Notes under the pieces: generated by a model
Database searches by the model: none
The model's input: only the letters and a program-made list of their open reading frames with translations
What the model was told of the DNA's origin: nothing
Part shown: positions 1 through 9,748 of the stretch, one piece after another
Layout of the letters: each line of letters begins with the position of its first letter
Numbering within the stretch: the first letter of the stretch is position 1
Position numbers and translations under genes: made by a program
Assembly: GCA_035327565.1 (NCBI GenBank)
Contig: DAOLDB010000007.1
Span: 38,262-102,261, forward strand
Direction of reading: 5' to 3'
DNA from: JABDLO01 sp035327565
Lineage (GTDB): Bacteria > Bacteroidota > Bacteroidia > Chitinophagales > Saprospiraceae
Length of the DNA stretch: 64,000 nucleotides

Positions 1-516
1 GAGATGGATATATACCATCGATCGCTGGAACAAGGTATTTCACTATTTCAATCTATTTTTCATCAAAAGCCTGTATCCTTTGCTGCTCCTAATGGCATTT
101 TCCATCCCGATCTTGAACAGACATTGGCTGTAAATGGAATAAAGGGATTAGTCGTTAACCAAAAACGGCTGGAACCCAATTTGCGGGGAGGTCTAAAGTC
201 TAGAAGCTTTCTTTTAAGTTTTGGTAGAAAGAATCATTTGGGCCAGGTGTATTACAAGCGAAATGTAAAATTCGAACCCGTTCAGAAGGATTATTCCTTG
301 AATCAAACACTATTTGAAATCAAAGCTGCCTTTCAAATGGGCAAACCTGCTGTCGTGACCAGTCACCGGTTGAATTATATTGGTGTATTATCTAGGAATC
401 ATCGTGAAAAGAATTTGGAGGAACTACGCAAGCTCCTTCAAAAAGTAATTATACAACACCCTGATATTGAGTTTATCAGTACAACTCAATTGGTAAACCT
501 TATGAATCCCATTTAA
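1..516 (+). CDS. Polysaccharide deacetylase-like protein, C-terminal part (5' end outside window)
   Basis: The reading frame is open from base 1, so the ATG at 4 is probably internal and the N-terminus lies upstream. About 170 residues are visible. The segment with AAPNG followed by a G-I-K-G-L-V-V strand and the late TSHRLNYIG stretch resembles the C-terminal half of NodB-like polysaccharide deacetylases, but the metal-binding motifs would be in the missing part. It ends 4 bp before a glycosyltransferase in a polysaccharide cluster, which suits a sugar-modifying role. The family assignment is by resemblance only. Confidence 0.6.
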   Translation, partial: EMDIYHRSLEQGISLFQSIFHQKPVSFAAPNGIFHPDLEQTLAVNGIKGLVVNQKRLEPNLRGGLKSRSFLLSFGRKNHLGQVYYKRNVKFEPVQKDYSLNQTLFEIKAAFQMGKPAVVTSHRLNYIGVLSRNHREKNLEELRKLLQKVIIQHPDIEFISTTQLVNLMNPI

Positions 517-520
517 ATCA

Positions 521-1666
521 TTGGCTGACCCAAAGAAACTCGTCATAGGAATTACAATATCAGGAAGTGTTCCATTAATCCGTGGTCAGGCATTGTATTT
601 TTCACAACAAGGTTACCAGGTTTTTCTTTTGTGTCCTAAAGATGAAAAATCCCTCGCTTATTGCAGGGAAGAAGGCTGTACCTTACTGGAAGTGAAAATC
701 GAACGCCGCATCAGCCCGTTTAAAGATCTTATTTCCTTGATTCAAATAACGAGAATTCTGCGGAAGTTGAACCCAGATATTGTCAATGTTGGAACTCCAA
801 AAATGGGATTAATCGGATCAGTGGCTGCATGGTTGGCGAAGGTGCCAGTAAGAATTTATACATGTCGCGGACTGCGTTATGAACATGAAAAAGGATGGTT
901 CAGAAAACTACTTTACTTTACAGAAACTGTGCCCGGAAAACTTTCCCATAAAGTGATATGTATCTCGCCTTCTGTAAAAGAAAGAGCAGTCAAAGATCGC
1001 GTTTTTAATGTAGGCAAAACTGTTGCTTTTGCAAAAGGGAGCAGCAATGGAATTAATGCTCATCGTTTCAGTAAAGAGAACATAAACTTTATGGTAAGAG
1101 AAAAGCTATTGGGTGATTTAAATCTCAAGGGTAGATTTATATTTGGAATGATTGGAAGATTGATTGATCGCAAAGGAATTAATGAGTTGTTTGAGGCATT
1201 TCAAATTCTCTACAGTCACAATCACAATATCTCGCTTGTGCTGGTTGGCAAAAAAGACCTTTCTCAAAACAAAGACAAAAGTCTGATTTCAAATATTACA
1301 GGGCACCCTGCCATCCAGTGGGTAGGCTGGCAGGATGATGTACCGCTTTATATGTCCCTTTTTCATGTTTTTGTAATGCCTGCTTGGTGGGAAGGTTTTG
1401 GAAATGCATATGTAGAAGCAGCGGCAATGGGGATCCCGGTTATTGGTTCTTCAGGAACCGGTTGTGTGGATGCAGTAAATCATGGTTATAATGGATTGGT
1501 TGTCCCGCCAAAAGATGTCAATGCACTTGTAAATGCAATGGAAGCGTATTTACACCAACCCAATCTCATGATGGAACATGGTAAAAACGGTGTAATTTGG
1601 GCAAGTCATTTCAAACAAGAAGACATTTGGCGAGCTCAAAAAGAACTTTATGAGTCGTTTACCTGA
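521..1666 (+). CDS. Glycosyltransferase family 4 (GT-B) protein
   Basis: This 381-residue protein is a typical size for a GT4 enzyme that transfers a sugar from a nucleotide-sugar donor to a lipid-linked acceptor at the inner face of the cytoplasmic membrane. The N-terminal half carries the acceptor-domain pattern (SGSVPLIRGQALYF near residue 15). The C-terminal half has the donor-binding E-x7-E signature EGFGNAYVE (about residues 290-298), followed by A-A-A-M-G-I-P-V-I-G. The start is a TTG 5 bp after the upstream stop, and no better ATG is in frame nearby. It sits first in a run of overlapping polysaccharide genes and overlaps the CapA-like gene. Donor and acceptor cannot be told from sequence. 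Confidence 0.88.
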   Translation: MADPKKLVIGITISGSVPLIRGQALYFSQQGYQVFLLCPKDEKSLAYCREEGCTLLEVKIERRISPFKDLISLIQITRILRKLNPDIVNVGTPKMGLIGSVAAWLAKVPVRIYTCRGLRYEHEKGWFRKLLYFTETVPGKLSHKVICISPSVKERAVKDRVFNVGKTVAFAKGSSNGINAHRFSKENINFMVREKLLGDLNLKGRFIFGMIGRLIDRKGINELFEAFQILYSHNHNISLVLVGKKDLSQNKDKSLISNITGHPAIQWVGWQDDVPLYMSLFHVFVMPAWWEGFGNAYVEAAAMGIPVIGSSGTGCVDAVNHGYNGLVVPPKDVNALVNAMEAYLHQPNLMMEHGKNGVIWASHFKQEDIWRAQKELYESFT

Positions 1667-2753
1667 AAAGAATATGATAATCGTGGGTGATATTGCCGTA
1701 CCATCTCCACACCACTCTGAGATTTTTAACAGTCAACTTCAAAAAAACAGTCCTGTTTTTAAAGATAAGATTGTCATAGGTAACCTCGAGGGATTGATTA
1801 TGGATGATTGTGGAATGAATAACAAAAAGCCTATCCTTTTTAATCATTCATCTATGACCCATGTCCTTAATCATTGGAACTTTTCCTATGTAGGGCTTGC
1901 TAATAACCACACCCTGGACAGACCACAGTGCTTTGAGATAACCGCTGAATGGCTGAAGCAAAAAAACATTCATTATTCCGGGGCAGGGTTCAGCTGGCAA
2001 GCAGCCAATCAACCTGCAATGCTGGAGATGGGCGACAGATTGCTCATCATTTTTAATCATTGTTGGCATGTAATGCTACAACATCAAAATAATCCTTCCT
2101 GTAATGTCCATGTAGCAATAATTGATGAAGAATTTATATTAAATCAGGTCGCCTTTTACCGGCAACAATACCCTGAAAGCATCATTTTAATCTATCCGCA
2201 TTGGAATTTTGATCTTGAAATTTACCCCTTTCCTGTACATAGAATATGGTCAAAACATTTAATCGATGCGGGTGCAAATATGATTGTTGGCGGGCATTCT
2301 CATTGCATTCAGGGAGGTGAGCAATATAAAAACGGATGGATCATTTATGGTATTGGAAATTTCTTTATACCATGGTATACATTTATTAACGGACATATTT
2401 CTTTTCCCGATTTTGCAAAGATTGAACTGGCTATTGAATGGGATTTCACAAATGAACCAATGCTGCATTTTTTAAAATATAACCCTGATAGTGGAAACCA
2501 TCTGTTAAATCATCTGAGTTCTGAGCCTTTTACTACAAGTTCTACTTTTCTTCAATACTCTCCTTACAGGGACATGACTGACCATAATTATGAAATGTTT
2601 TTCAAAAAAAATAGAAGAAAGAGGAAATGGGTGCCCGTCTATTATGACTATACTTCCAAATTCAATAACAAAGTCAAAGACACTTTATTAATCACCCGCA
2701 TCAGAATTGCCAGAAAATTAGCTCAATACAACCTGAGAAACTGGAACAATTAA
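1650..2753 (+). CDS. CapA family protein (PgsA/CapA-type metallophosphatase fold)
   Basis: CapA-family proteins have a calcineurin-like fold and occur with poly-gamma-glutamate and capsule synthesis. Visible motifs are GDI at the N-terminus, V-I-G-N-L-E-G near residue 44, LANNHTLD near 90, and GGHSHCIQG around 213-221, which are the metal-site blocks of the family. No signal peptide or membrane helix is evident, unlike exported CapA proteins, so it may act in the cytoplasm. The ATG at 1650 overlaps the GT4 gene by 17 bp. An ATG at 1674 (MIIVGDI) would fit the family's usual N-terminus better and remove the overlap. It is followed 4 bp later by the PaaK-like gene. Confidence 0.8.
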   Translation: MSRLPEKNMIIVGDIAVPSPHHSEIFNSQLQKNSPVFKDKIVIGNLEGLIMDDCGMNNKKPILFNHSSMTHVLNHWNFSYVGLANNHTLDRPQCFEITAEWLKQKNIHYSGAGFSWQAANQPAMLEMGDRLLIIFNHCWHVMLQHQNNPSCNVHVAIIDEEFILNQVAFYRQQYPESIILIYPHWNFDLEIYPFPVHRIWSKHLIDAGANMIVGGHSHCIQGGEQYKNGWIIYGIGNFFIPWYTFINGHISFPDFAKIELAIEWDFTNEPMLHFLKYNPDSGNHLLNHLSSEPFTTSSTFLQYSPYRDMTDHNYEMFFKKNRRKRKWVPVYYDYTSKFNNKVKDTLLITRIRIARKLAQYNLRNWNN

Positions 2754-2757
2754 TGCC

Positions 2758-4071
2758 ATGCGCAAGACCCTGACGAACGCTCTTTTTCACTTATATGACT
2801 TAAGATTCAATCGTGATCTTTCAAAAAAATATAATGAGGTTAAGCACCAATACGACCAACAAATTTTGTTGAACAAAATCGCATTAAATGCATTTTTGGA
2901 AAGTTGGGGATATGAAAATCAACTTTTGAATTTGCCCTTGATGACTAAGAGTGATGTTATTGACAAGGCAAAATGTATTAACAGGAAAAAAGTATATAAT
3001 TGGGCTTATACCGGAGGTTCTTTTGGTGAGCCTTTACAAATACCCTATTCATTTCAGCGGTCTCTAATACGTACCGCTACTTTCAGGTTTTATAACGAAA
3101 AGGCTGGTTATAATCTTGGTGACCCCTATGCTTTAATAAGGGCAAAAGAAAAGCCATCCATTTTGAAGTTTCTCAGAAATGAATACATTATTATTCCTTT
3201 GGATACTTCAACATCCAATATCCGAAAAATGCTCCAAACTATGATTGAAAGGAAGATTGAATTTCTGTTGGGGTATCCTACAGTCATGTTTGATATGGCT
3301 AAAGAAATTTCACTCCACTCTGGTTTTAATGACCATCTCAAAATAAAAAATTTGGTTTCAACTTCTGAAATGATCGATGAAGACAAAAGAAATTTTATTC
3401 AAAAGGTGTTTGGTTGCCAATTGATTGACAGGTACAGTAACGAAGAAGTGGGTCTTATCGCTCAGCAAAAATCTTTTGGTAGTGAATATATAGTGAATCA
3501 ATATGGCTTGTTTGTGGAAATCGTTTCATTGAATAACCATATGCCGGTGAATTCTGGTGAGGTAGGAAAAGTCGTAGTTACTGACTTAAACAATGATCTG
3601 ATTCCCATCGTGAGATATGATACAGGAGATTTAGCAGTAGCCGGGGAATATTTGGATGATCAGTTGTTCACAATCAAGAGTATCATTGGCCGTACCGCAG
3701 ATAAATTATTCGACTCAAAAGGAAATCCGGTATCATCTTTGGCTTTAGGTCCTGCTATTTACAAACCCTTGGCAAAAGGCGAAATACTCACACATTATCA
3801 GTTTATTCAAAAATCATTGAACACCTTTCTCTTAAAGTTGAAATATTCAAAAGACATTTTTTCGGTTGATAAAGGTATAGAGATTATAGATAATTTAAAG
3901 AAACTTCTTGGAGCGGATGTGAAGATTAACATTGAGTTTGTTGACAACATCGAAATGCTCCCTTCCGGCAAAAGATCAATATACATCAATGAAATGGAGA
4001 CGCAACCTCATTCATCAAATCAGAATTCTAATGCAGATACCCATACTGAGTGCGAAGAGAAATTAAAATAA
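2758..4071 (+). CDS. PaaK/CapK-like adenylate-forming enzyme
   Basis: This 437-residue member of the phenylacetate-CoA ligase/CapK branch of the ANL superfamily activates a carboxylic acid as an acyl-adenylate. Visible blocks are the P-loop-like YTGGSFGEPL near residue 82, GYPTVMFDMA near 170, DRYSNEEVG near 225 (adenine/Mg site), and RYDTGDLAV near 285. CapK-type members are common in capsule loci, where they probably activate a substituent for polysaccharide decoration. It is packed between CapA-like and ATP-grasp genes with 1-4 bp gaps, so co-translation is likely. The substrate is unknown. Confidence 0.82.
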   Translation: MRKTLTNALFHLYDLRFNRDLSKKYNEVKHQYDQQILLNKIALNAFLESWGYENQLLNLPLMTKSDVIDKAKCINRKKVYNWAYTGGSFGEPLQIPYSFQRSLIRTATFRFYNEKAGYNLGDPYALIRAKEKPSILKFLRNEYIIIPLDTSTSNIRKMLQTMIERKIEFLLGYPTVMFDMAKEISLHSGFNDHLKIKNLVSTSEMIDEDKRNFIQKVFGCQLIDRYSNEEVGLIAQQKSFGSEYIVNQYGLFVEIVSLNNHMPVNSGEVGKVVVTDLNNDLIPIVRYDTGDLAVAGEYLDDQLFTIKSIIGRTADKLFDSKGNPVSSLALGPAIYKPLAKGEILTHYQFIQKSLNTFLLKLKYSKDIFSVDKGIEIIDNLKKLLGADVKINIEFVDNIEMLPSGKRSIYINEMETQPHSSNQNSNADTHTECEEKLK

Positions 4072-4072
4072 T

Positions 4073-5122
4073 ATGAAAGTCCTGTTATGTGGTGTTGGTG
4101 GCCCTACTCCCATTGGAATGGCAAAAAGTCTTCGCTTTAAGTATCCAGATATTAATTTAATAGGTGCGGATGGTAACCGGTTTGCACCCGGACTCTATAG
4201 AGAAAATTTGTTCAATAAATGCATTCTTACTCCTTATACCCGTCAGCAGGATTATTGGGCCGTTTTAGAAAAAGTCATTGAAAAAGAGAAAATAGACTTT
4301 GCTTTTATAGTTCCCGAAACCGAAGTGCTGGCATGGTCACAAAGAATGATGGATCATCAGCTTCCCTGTTTAAGTCTTATTCCGGATTTTGAGGTTGCTA
4401 CTTTTATTTTTAATAAGAAAGATCTTGCCGAATTTTTATATGAAAAGGATTTAAGTGCCAAAACCGTTTCTATCAATCATCCAAAAAAAGATGAAATTGT
4501 AGCATTGGGTAATATTTTGAAATATCCTTATTGGGTACGACTAAATAAAACCGCCGGAGCATTAGGAGCAATGAAAATTCATCATTCAGGAGATTTGCAA
4601 CCATGGTTGAAAATGTTTCCCGGAAATGCAGATTTTATAGCTTCTGAATATCTTCCTGGAAGGAATTATGCTTGTAAGTTGTTATATATACATGGGGAGT
4701 TGATATTAGGTGCTGCCGCTGAAAGAATTGAGTATTTATTGCCCAACCTTTCACCTACTAAAATTACAGGTATGTGTGCACGAGGCCGTCTATTGAATAA
4801 CCATGAATTACTCCATAGGGCACATCGTGCAATGACATTGATATACCATCGATTTGAAAAGCCCATTCATGGTATGTTTACAGTGGATATGAAAGAAAAT
4901 AAAAATGGAGTGCCAATGATAACAGAAATCAATTTACGGCACGTTTCTTTTACTCACGCTTTTTCTTTGGCAGGAGCTAACTTTGCATTTGAAACGCTTG
5001 AATATTTTTACTACAATAAGCCCTCCGGATCCCCGATACTTCACACCTTTGAAGAAGAGTACCATTTCATCAGGGGGGTAGATTCAGAATTATTTATTGT
5101 TCGTGATACCGATTTGCTATGA
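4073..5122 (+). CDS. ATP-grasp domain protein (CarB/PylC-like carboxylate-amine ligase)
   Basis: ATP-grasp enzymes couple a carboxylate to an amine through an acyl-phosphate. The 349-residue protein starts with a Rossmann-like pre-grasp domain (LLCGVGGPTPIGMAKSL, then IGADGN). It continues with ATP-binding strands (YWVRLNKTAGALGA near residue 160) and ends with the Mg-binding E-x-N motif in TEINLRHVSF near residue 285. It starts 1 bp after the PaaK-like stop and overlaps the next gene by ATGA. With the neighbouring adenylate-forming enzyme, this suggests amide-type decoration of the polysaccharide. That is inference, and the amine and acid partners are not identifiable. Confidence 0.8.
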   Translation: MKVLLCGVGGPTPIGMAKSLRFKYPDINLIGADGNRFAPGLYRENLFNKCILTPYTRQQDYWAVLEKVIEKEKIDFAFIVPETEVLAWSQRMMDHQLPCLSLIPDFEVATFIFNKKDLAEFLYEKDLSAKTVSINHPKKDEIVALGNILKYPYWVRLNKTAGALGAMKIHHSGDLQPWLKMFPGNADFIASEYLPGRNYACKLLYIHGELILGAAAERIEYLLPNLSPTKITGMCARGRLLNNHELLHRAHRAMTLIYHRFEKPIHGMFTVDMKENKNGVPMITEINLRHVSFTHAFSLAGANFAFETLEYFYYNKPSGSPILHTFEEEYHFIRGVDSELFIVRDTDLL

Positions 5123-7635
5123 TGTACTTAGTAAGTTTAGTCTGTTTTAATAAATTCTTTCCGTTGAAAAAATGTGAATTTAAATTTCTATTATTAATCC
5201 CTGTTTGTGTATTCGCTTTTGGTTGTTCCCCTTCATCTAAGATCGGAGATAAAAAGATTCCAACCCATTCAAAATCAGTTCAATCTTTATTAAATGATTT
5301 GGATAGTCTTGGGGTTGCATTCATCCATGATTCCAATGTTGATTTACAAAACCAGGAGATCCAGGTGTCAGGCAAAATAATATTTAGTGGTAAAGGAAAA
5401 ATTACTAATGGAATCATCGCCGGAAACAACGCATCTATAGTTGCTGATTATTCTAACTGCTTCCATCAAATCACATTAAAGGGGTCCTGGACAAATGATA
5501 CCATCCCTTTGATATGGTTGACTGCCGGAAACAACGCTAAAAGAAACTTCGAAGTACTCATCAATATAATTCAATTAAAGAAAACCGTTTTCTTGGACAG
5601 GCAATTTCCAATTGAAACCCGGTCAACAAGAACTTCTTATACAGGCGATGAGGACATTCATATTGTAGGTAAAGATCACCTTCTATCCGGCTTGATTCTC
5701 ATGACCGCTCATGCACGAAGTTATGCATATTTCCGCTCTCCTTCAGGTAATAATATTCATTTGGAAAGAATTTCCATATTGTCCTATCCAGAATACAAGG
5801 AACAGAAAGTAGACCATACGGAATATCGCTTTGTTCAATGTTATTATTCCTCCATTTTTTTAGAGGCCAAACCCAAAATTGAATATATCCATGTTAGAGA
5901 ATGCAGGTTTGGTGGAAATGTCCAATTGAATTACCGATCCAGCCCTGCAAATACTTCCAGCCTGGAAGAGTTTTTTAGCCTGAAAGTCAAAAGAGTGGTA
6001 TTTGATTCTTGTCAGTTTGACCGGGTAGTCAGAATCATAGAATTAGGTAATTTAATTTATGATACTGTTTTAATTACCAACAACCGGATATCAAATATCT
6101 ATGGTCCTTTATTTTCTGCTTCCATTTCGAGTACCAGCCTTCCATCCTCCTTTCCTTCCTCAAGGATTTACAACGAAAGAAAATATATGCTCTTGAAAGG
6201 TAATAAAGTAAAAAATGATCTGGCTGTTGCAGGTATTAATAATGTATACATGTCTTTAGTTGTAGCGAAAGGATTTGATTTTGATGTCATAGACAACAGC
6301 ATTGAAAACATTCTTAATCTGAATGAAGGAAGTGAAACATATCCATTTTATTGTTCAGCAAATGGTGTGCTTAGAATTTTAGGAAATAACATTGTCGATT
6401 GTGGGACCATTAACAACCGGAATCGCTTTGGAATGTCTCCCCTGATAAAATTAAAAGGCTCTGACAACATTGAAATTTTAAACAACTCATTCCATTTTAC
6501 CCGCCAGGCTATCCATCGACTTGGACTTATAAAAAATCCTGATGATGATTTGACAACCATAGATTCTTCAAAACTTCAGGTAGCCATTCTCGATTTTTTC
6601 CGCCCTGCAATAGACTCCACTACATATATCACTATAGAAAACAATGTGTTTAATACTGCTGTACTTACCGATGTTTCCTTTCTTTTCAATTCATCATTTA
6701 CATTAAGAAACAATATGTTTAATATAGAGCATTTTAGAAGTGCAGATATTCTCAATTATGGAAGTCAGCACAGGAGGCTTCCATTTACTTTATTCTATTT
6801 TAGAAGTCCTGTGCTTAATGGTGAATTGATCGCAGAAAATAATATAATTAATATTGAATCTCTAGACTCTAATAGTTTTCAGTTTATCCTGATACTGAAC
6901 GATCAATCGCATTTCAATAGAGTGGTATATAAAGACAATGTATTTAATGTTCCGGCAAACGTTTCATTAAGTATGCCCAGAACTAATGAACTTACTTCTG
7001 TAAATTCTCACACAGGTAGGGGGACTATTTCATTCAATTATCCTAACACAGCATTAAAAAATCGAATAGTTCAAAATCTTTCTATAGATGAGTCGATTCA
7101 ACATTTTAATGATCCGCCACCTGAAGGTATTGTCCATCTAAAAACATTTGGATCTTCAAAAGTAACGGTGAAAGAAAATCACAGCTCTTTGATTACACTT
7201 CTTCAAATCGGCTTTAATGACCTTTTTCACCATAACGATACACACCAATTGCCACTCATTTTGATATTGAATGCTGAGATGACGAACCGCAAAGGTGCAA
7301 AGTTTGCAAGTGTACACAAAATAATTTTTGAAGACCACCGGTCAATGTGGTTTCTTGCTCCCGGCGCCCTGGAAATTGTATCAACAACACCATTTTGGAG
7401 TCGTGGAGAACCCGAAAGAATTGAAAGTATCGCTCCTTATGAAGGCGTTGTTCCTCCTGGTGTTTCCTTGAACTTCATTACACACCTTCAGACCCATTCT
7501 GCGCATCGTGTTGGATACATTGCTTATGAAGGAATGAAAGATGTTGCTTCATTTACAATTACAGCAGAAATATCACCATTTAAAAGTGCTTCTTCTGCAT
7601 TGAGAGAATCATTTAGGAAGGAATTAACTAAATAA
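5119..7635 (+). CDS. Large putative beta-helix lipoprotein of the polysaccharide locus
   Basis: This 838-residue protein has an N-terminal hydrophobic stretch ending in A-F-G-C, a lipoprotein-type signal. If translation starts at the in-frame TTG at 5164, the N-terminus becomes a compact K-K-C-E-F-K leader plus hydrophobic core, which is more canonical than the long leader from the ATG at 5119. The body is rich in short N-rich turns (GNNASI, DNSIEN, ENNVFN, RNNMFN, ENNIIN) spaced about 25-40 residues apart, the pattern of a right-handed parallel beta-helix. Such folds occur in polysaccharide lyases, epimerases and spike-like binding proteins. No catalytic site is recognisable. It overlaps the ATP-grasp stop by 4 bp. 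Confidence 0.65.
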   Translation: MMYLVSLVCFNKFFPLKKCEFKFLLLIPVCVFAFGCSPSSKIGDKKIPTHSKSVQSLLNDLDSLGVAFIHDSNVDLQNQEIQVSGKIIFSGKGKITNGIIAGNNASIVADYSNCFHQITLKGSWTNDTIPLIWLTAGNNAKRNFEVLINIIQLKKTVFLDRQFPIETRSTRTSYTGDEDIHIVGKDHLLSGLILMTAHARSYAYFRSPSGNNIHLERISILSYPEYKEQKVDHTEYRFVQCYYSSIFLEAKPKIEYIHVRECRFGGNVQLNYRSSPANTSSLEEFFSLKVKRVVFDSCQFDRVVRIIELGNLIYDTVLITNNRISNIYGPLFSASISSTSLPSSFPSSRIYNERKYMLLKGNKVKNDLAVAGINNVYMSLVVAKGFDFDVIDNSIENILNLNEGSETYPFYCSANGVLRILGNNIVDCGTINNRNRFGMSPLIKLKGSDNIEILNNSFHFTRQAIHRLGLIKNPDDDLTTIDSSKLQVAILDFFRPAIDSTTYITIENNVFNTAVLTDVSFLFNSSFTLRNNMFNIEHFRSADILNYGSQHRRLPFTLFYFRSPVLNGELIAENNIINIESLDSNSFQFILILNDQSHFNRVVYKDNVFNVPANVSLSMPRTNELTSVNSHTGRGTISFNYPNTALKNRIVQNLSIDESIQHFNDPPPEGIVHLKTFGSSKVTVKENHSSLITLLQIGFNDLFHHNDTHQLPLILILNAEMTNRKGAKFASVHKIIFEDHRSMWFLAPGALEIVSTTPFWSRGEPERIESIAPYEGVVPPGVSLNFITHLQTHSAHRVGYIAYEGMKDVASFTITAEISPFKSASSALRESFRKELTK

Positions 7636-7676
7636 ACAAACCTCTTTACTTTTTCAAGCATTTTTAACCGCATTCC

Positions 7677-8396
7677 TTGGAATACAGAGTAATCAAACGG
7701 GTTTTAGACTTCTTTTTTGCTCTTGCCGGATTGCTGATCCTGTCTCCTTTGCTCGTGGTTGTTTTTGCCATTTTAAAAGTTTCTGGTGAACGTGAAGCCT
7801 TTTACCTCCAAAAAAGAATTGGTTATAAAAATCGCCCATTCCATATTATAAAATTCTCTTCTATGCTAAAAAACAGTCCGAATATGGTGGGGGGTTATGC
7901 CACCTTGAGAAACGACCCTAGGGTAACCCCCGTAGGAAAATGGCTCAGATATACAAAAATGAATGAGCTTCCACAATTATGGAATGTTATTGTTGGAGAA
8001 ATGTCTTTTGTTGGCCCACGACCTTTACCGGAACAAAGCTTCGTAAAATACAATCCCGAAGTTAAATCGCGGTTGTATTCGGTGAGACCAGGTATAACCG
8101 GCATGGGTTCTCTGATATTTCGAGACGAAGAAAAACTGGTGACCGCCGTCAGAGACCTGGGATTTGAACCCTTGGAATATTATAAGAAATACATCTATCC
8201 ATACAAAGGGGTGCTGGAAATGTGGTACCTGGAAAATACTTCCTTTACCACTGACCTGAAAATCTTAATGCTCACCTTTTGGTTAATTCTTTTTCCCCGA
8301 AGTGAATGGACGATCAAAGTGTTGCGCGGATTGCCCAAACGTCCGGACGAATTGACATTTCAGGGTTTAAAGTCATTGCCCCGTTTGAATGGTTGA
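7677..8396 (+). CDS. PglC/WbaP-type initiating sugar transferase (copy 1)
   Basis: Monotopic phosphoglycosyl transferases move a sugar-1-phosphate from a nucleotide sugar to undecaprenyl phosphate, the first membrane step of glycan assembly. The 239-residue protein has the N-terminal re-entrant hydrophobic helix (residues 10-35), FYLQKRIGY, the RNDPRVTPVGKWLR block, ELPQLWN, MSFVGPRPL, and RPGITGMGS. The residue before the conserved Glu in the catalytic dyad is Asn (TKMNELPQ), where PglC has Asp. The start is TTG at 7677 and no ATG is available in that position. It is clearly paralogous to the protein at 12682. The two probably start different glycans or use different sugars. Confidence 0.9.
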   Translation: MEYRVIKRVLDFFFALAGLLILSPLLVVVFAILKVSGEREAFYLQKRIGYKNRPFHIIKFSSMLKNSPNMVGGYATLRNDPRVTPVGKWLRYTKMNELPQLWNVIVGEMSFVGPRPLPEQSFVKYNPEVKSRLYSVRPGITGMGSLIFRDEEKLVTAVRDLGFEPLEYYKKYIYPYKGVLEMWYLENTSFTTDLKILMLTFWLILFPRSEWTIKVLRGLPKRPDELTFQGLKSLPRLNG

Positions 8397-8558
8397 GGCT
8401 AAGGTTTTCGTCTTTGGCAGCTCTTAAAGTCAAAGGTCTCAATCTCGGTAAAACAGTTGAACTTTGAATACGCAAAATTTGAAAAGGGAAAGGTGGAAAC
8501 CAGGGATGTGAGTTAGGAAGCATATAAGCCCGTGATGTGCTTGGAGACACAAAGGAAA

Positions 8559-9659
8559 ATGAATAATATCGACATCATAGCAGGAGCCCGCCCCAATTTT
8601 ATGAAAATTGCTCCATTGATACATGCAATCAATGATTATAATACATTAAATCCAGGGGGAGATCTCATTACTTACCGTTTGATTCATACAGGCCAGCATT
8701 ATGATTCTGCTATGAGTGAAACTTTCTTCCAGCAGCTGAATATCCCAACCCCTCACATCAATCTTGGTGCAGGAAGCGGAACGCATGCTCAGCAGACAGC
8801 TGAAATTATGACCGGTTATGAAAAATCCTTAGCTAAGTGGAAACCGGAATTGTGTGTAGTAGTAGGAGATGTTAATTCTACAATGGCTTGTGCCATTGTA
8901 GCGAAAAAAGCGTGGATCAAAGTTGCTCATATTGAAGGGGGCATTCGTTCTGGTGATATGAAAATGCCTGAAGAAATCAACCGGATTGTTACAGACAGCA
9001 TCAGCGATTATTTTTTTACAACCTCAGAGACCGCAAATCAAAATCTTATCAAAGAAGGAGTTTCTGAAGACCGTATATTTTTTGTTGGAAATACCATGAT
9101 CGATTCTCTTTTAACAAATTTGGGTCGACTGAAAGAGCCTGGTATTTTTTCCTCAGCATCGCTGGTCAATCGGGAGTATATTGTAATTACGCTGCACCGG
9201 CCTACCAATGTGGATGATCCTGAACGATTAAGGGAATTGTTGTTTACCCTCCATGAATATGCGGAAGACAAAATGATGGTTTTTCCTATGCATCCCCGTA
9301 CATCAAGGATACATAAAAATCTGAATATTCATTTTCCCCGAATGTTAATCACAGAGCCCCTTCCTTATCTGGAGTTCATTTACTTAATTAAAAACAGTGC
9401 AGGAATCATTACAGATTCCGGAGGGATTACTGAAGAAGCCACTGTATTGGGAATTCCCTGCATGACCCTTCGAGATAGTACGGAAAGACCTGAAACTGTG
9501 ACCTTAGGGACCAATGAGTTGGTTGGGACAGACCCGCAAGTTTTGCCTTACTGGATACATAGAATGGCTTGGGGAAATTGGAAAAAAGGAAGCATTCCCC
9601 CGCTATGGGATGGAAAAACGTCTGAAAGAATAGTGCAAATCCTCTGCAATTTGATATAG
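8559..9659 (+). CDS. wecB: UDP-N-acetylglucosamine 2-epimerase (non-hydrolysing)
   Basis: This enzyme interconverts UDP-GlcNAc and UDP-ManNAc in the cytoplasm to supply aminosugar precursors. Family blocks are present in order: GARPNFMKIAPL, GDVNST, HIEGGIRSGDMKMPEE, ITLHRPTNVDD, and SGGITEEATVLGIPCMTLRDSTERPET, matching E. coli WecB throughout. I place the start at the ATG at 8559, preceded by an AAAGGA-like ribosome site. The GTG at 8532 would add nine uncharacteristic residues. It is the first of three sugar-nucleotide genes between the two sugar-transferase paralogues. The gene symbol is by family. Confidence 0.92.
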   Translation: MNNIDIIAGARPNFMKIAPLIHAINDYNTLNPGGDLITYRLIHTGQHYDSAMSETFFQQLNIPTPHINLGAGSGTHAQQTAEIMTGYEKSLAKWKPELCVVVGDVNSTMACAIVAKKAWIKVAHIEGGIRSGDMKMPEEINRIVTDSISDYFFTTSETANQNLIKEGVSEDRIFFVGNTMIDSLLTNLGRLKEPGIFSSASLVNREYIVITLHRPTNVDDPERLRELLFTLHEYAEDKMMVFPMHPRTSRIHKNLNIHFPRMLITEPLPYLEFIYLIKNSAGIITDSGGITEEATVLGIPCMTLRDSTERPETVTLGTNELVGTDPQVLPYWIHRMAWGNWKKGSIPPLWDGKTSERIVQILCNLI

Positions 9660-9748
9660 GATTTGTTTTAGCACTCTGAATGAATATGTTAAACTCAACG
9701 TTTGTTGTTTAATCTTACCAATTGACTTTTGGGACCAAAGTTATTCGT

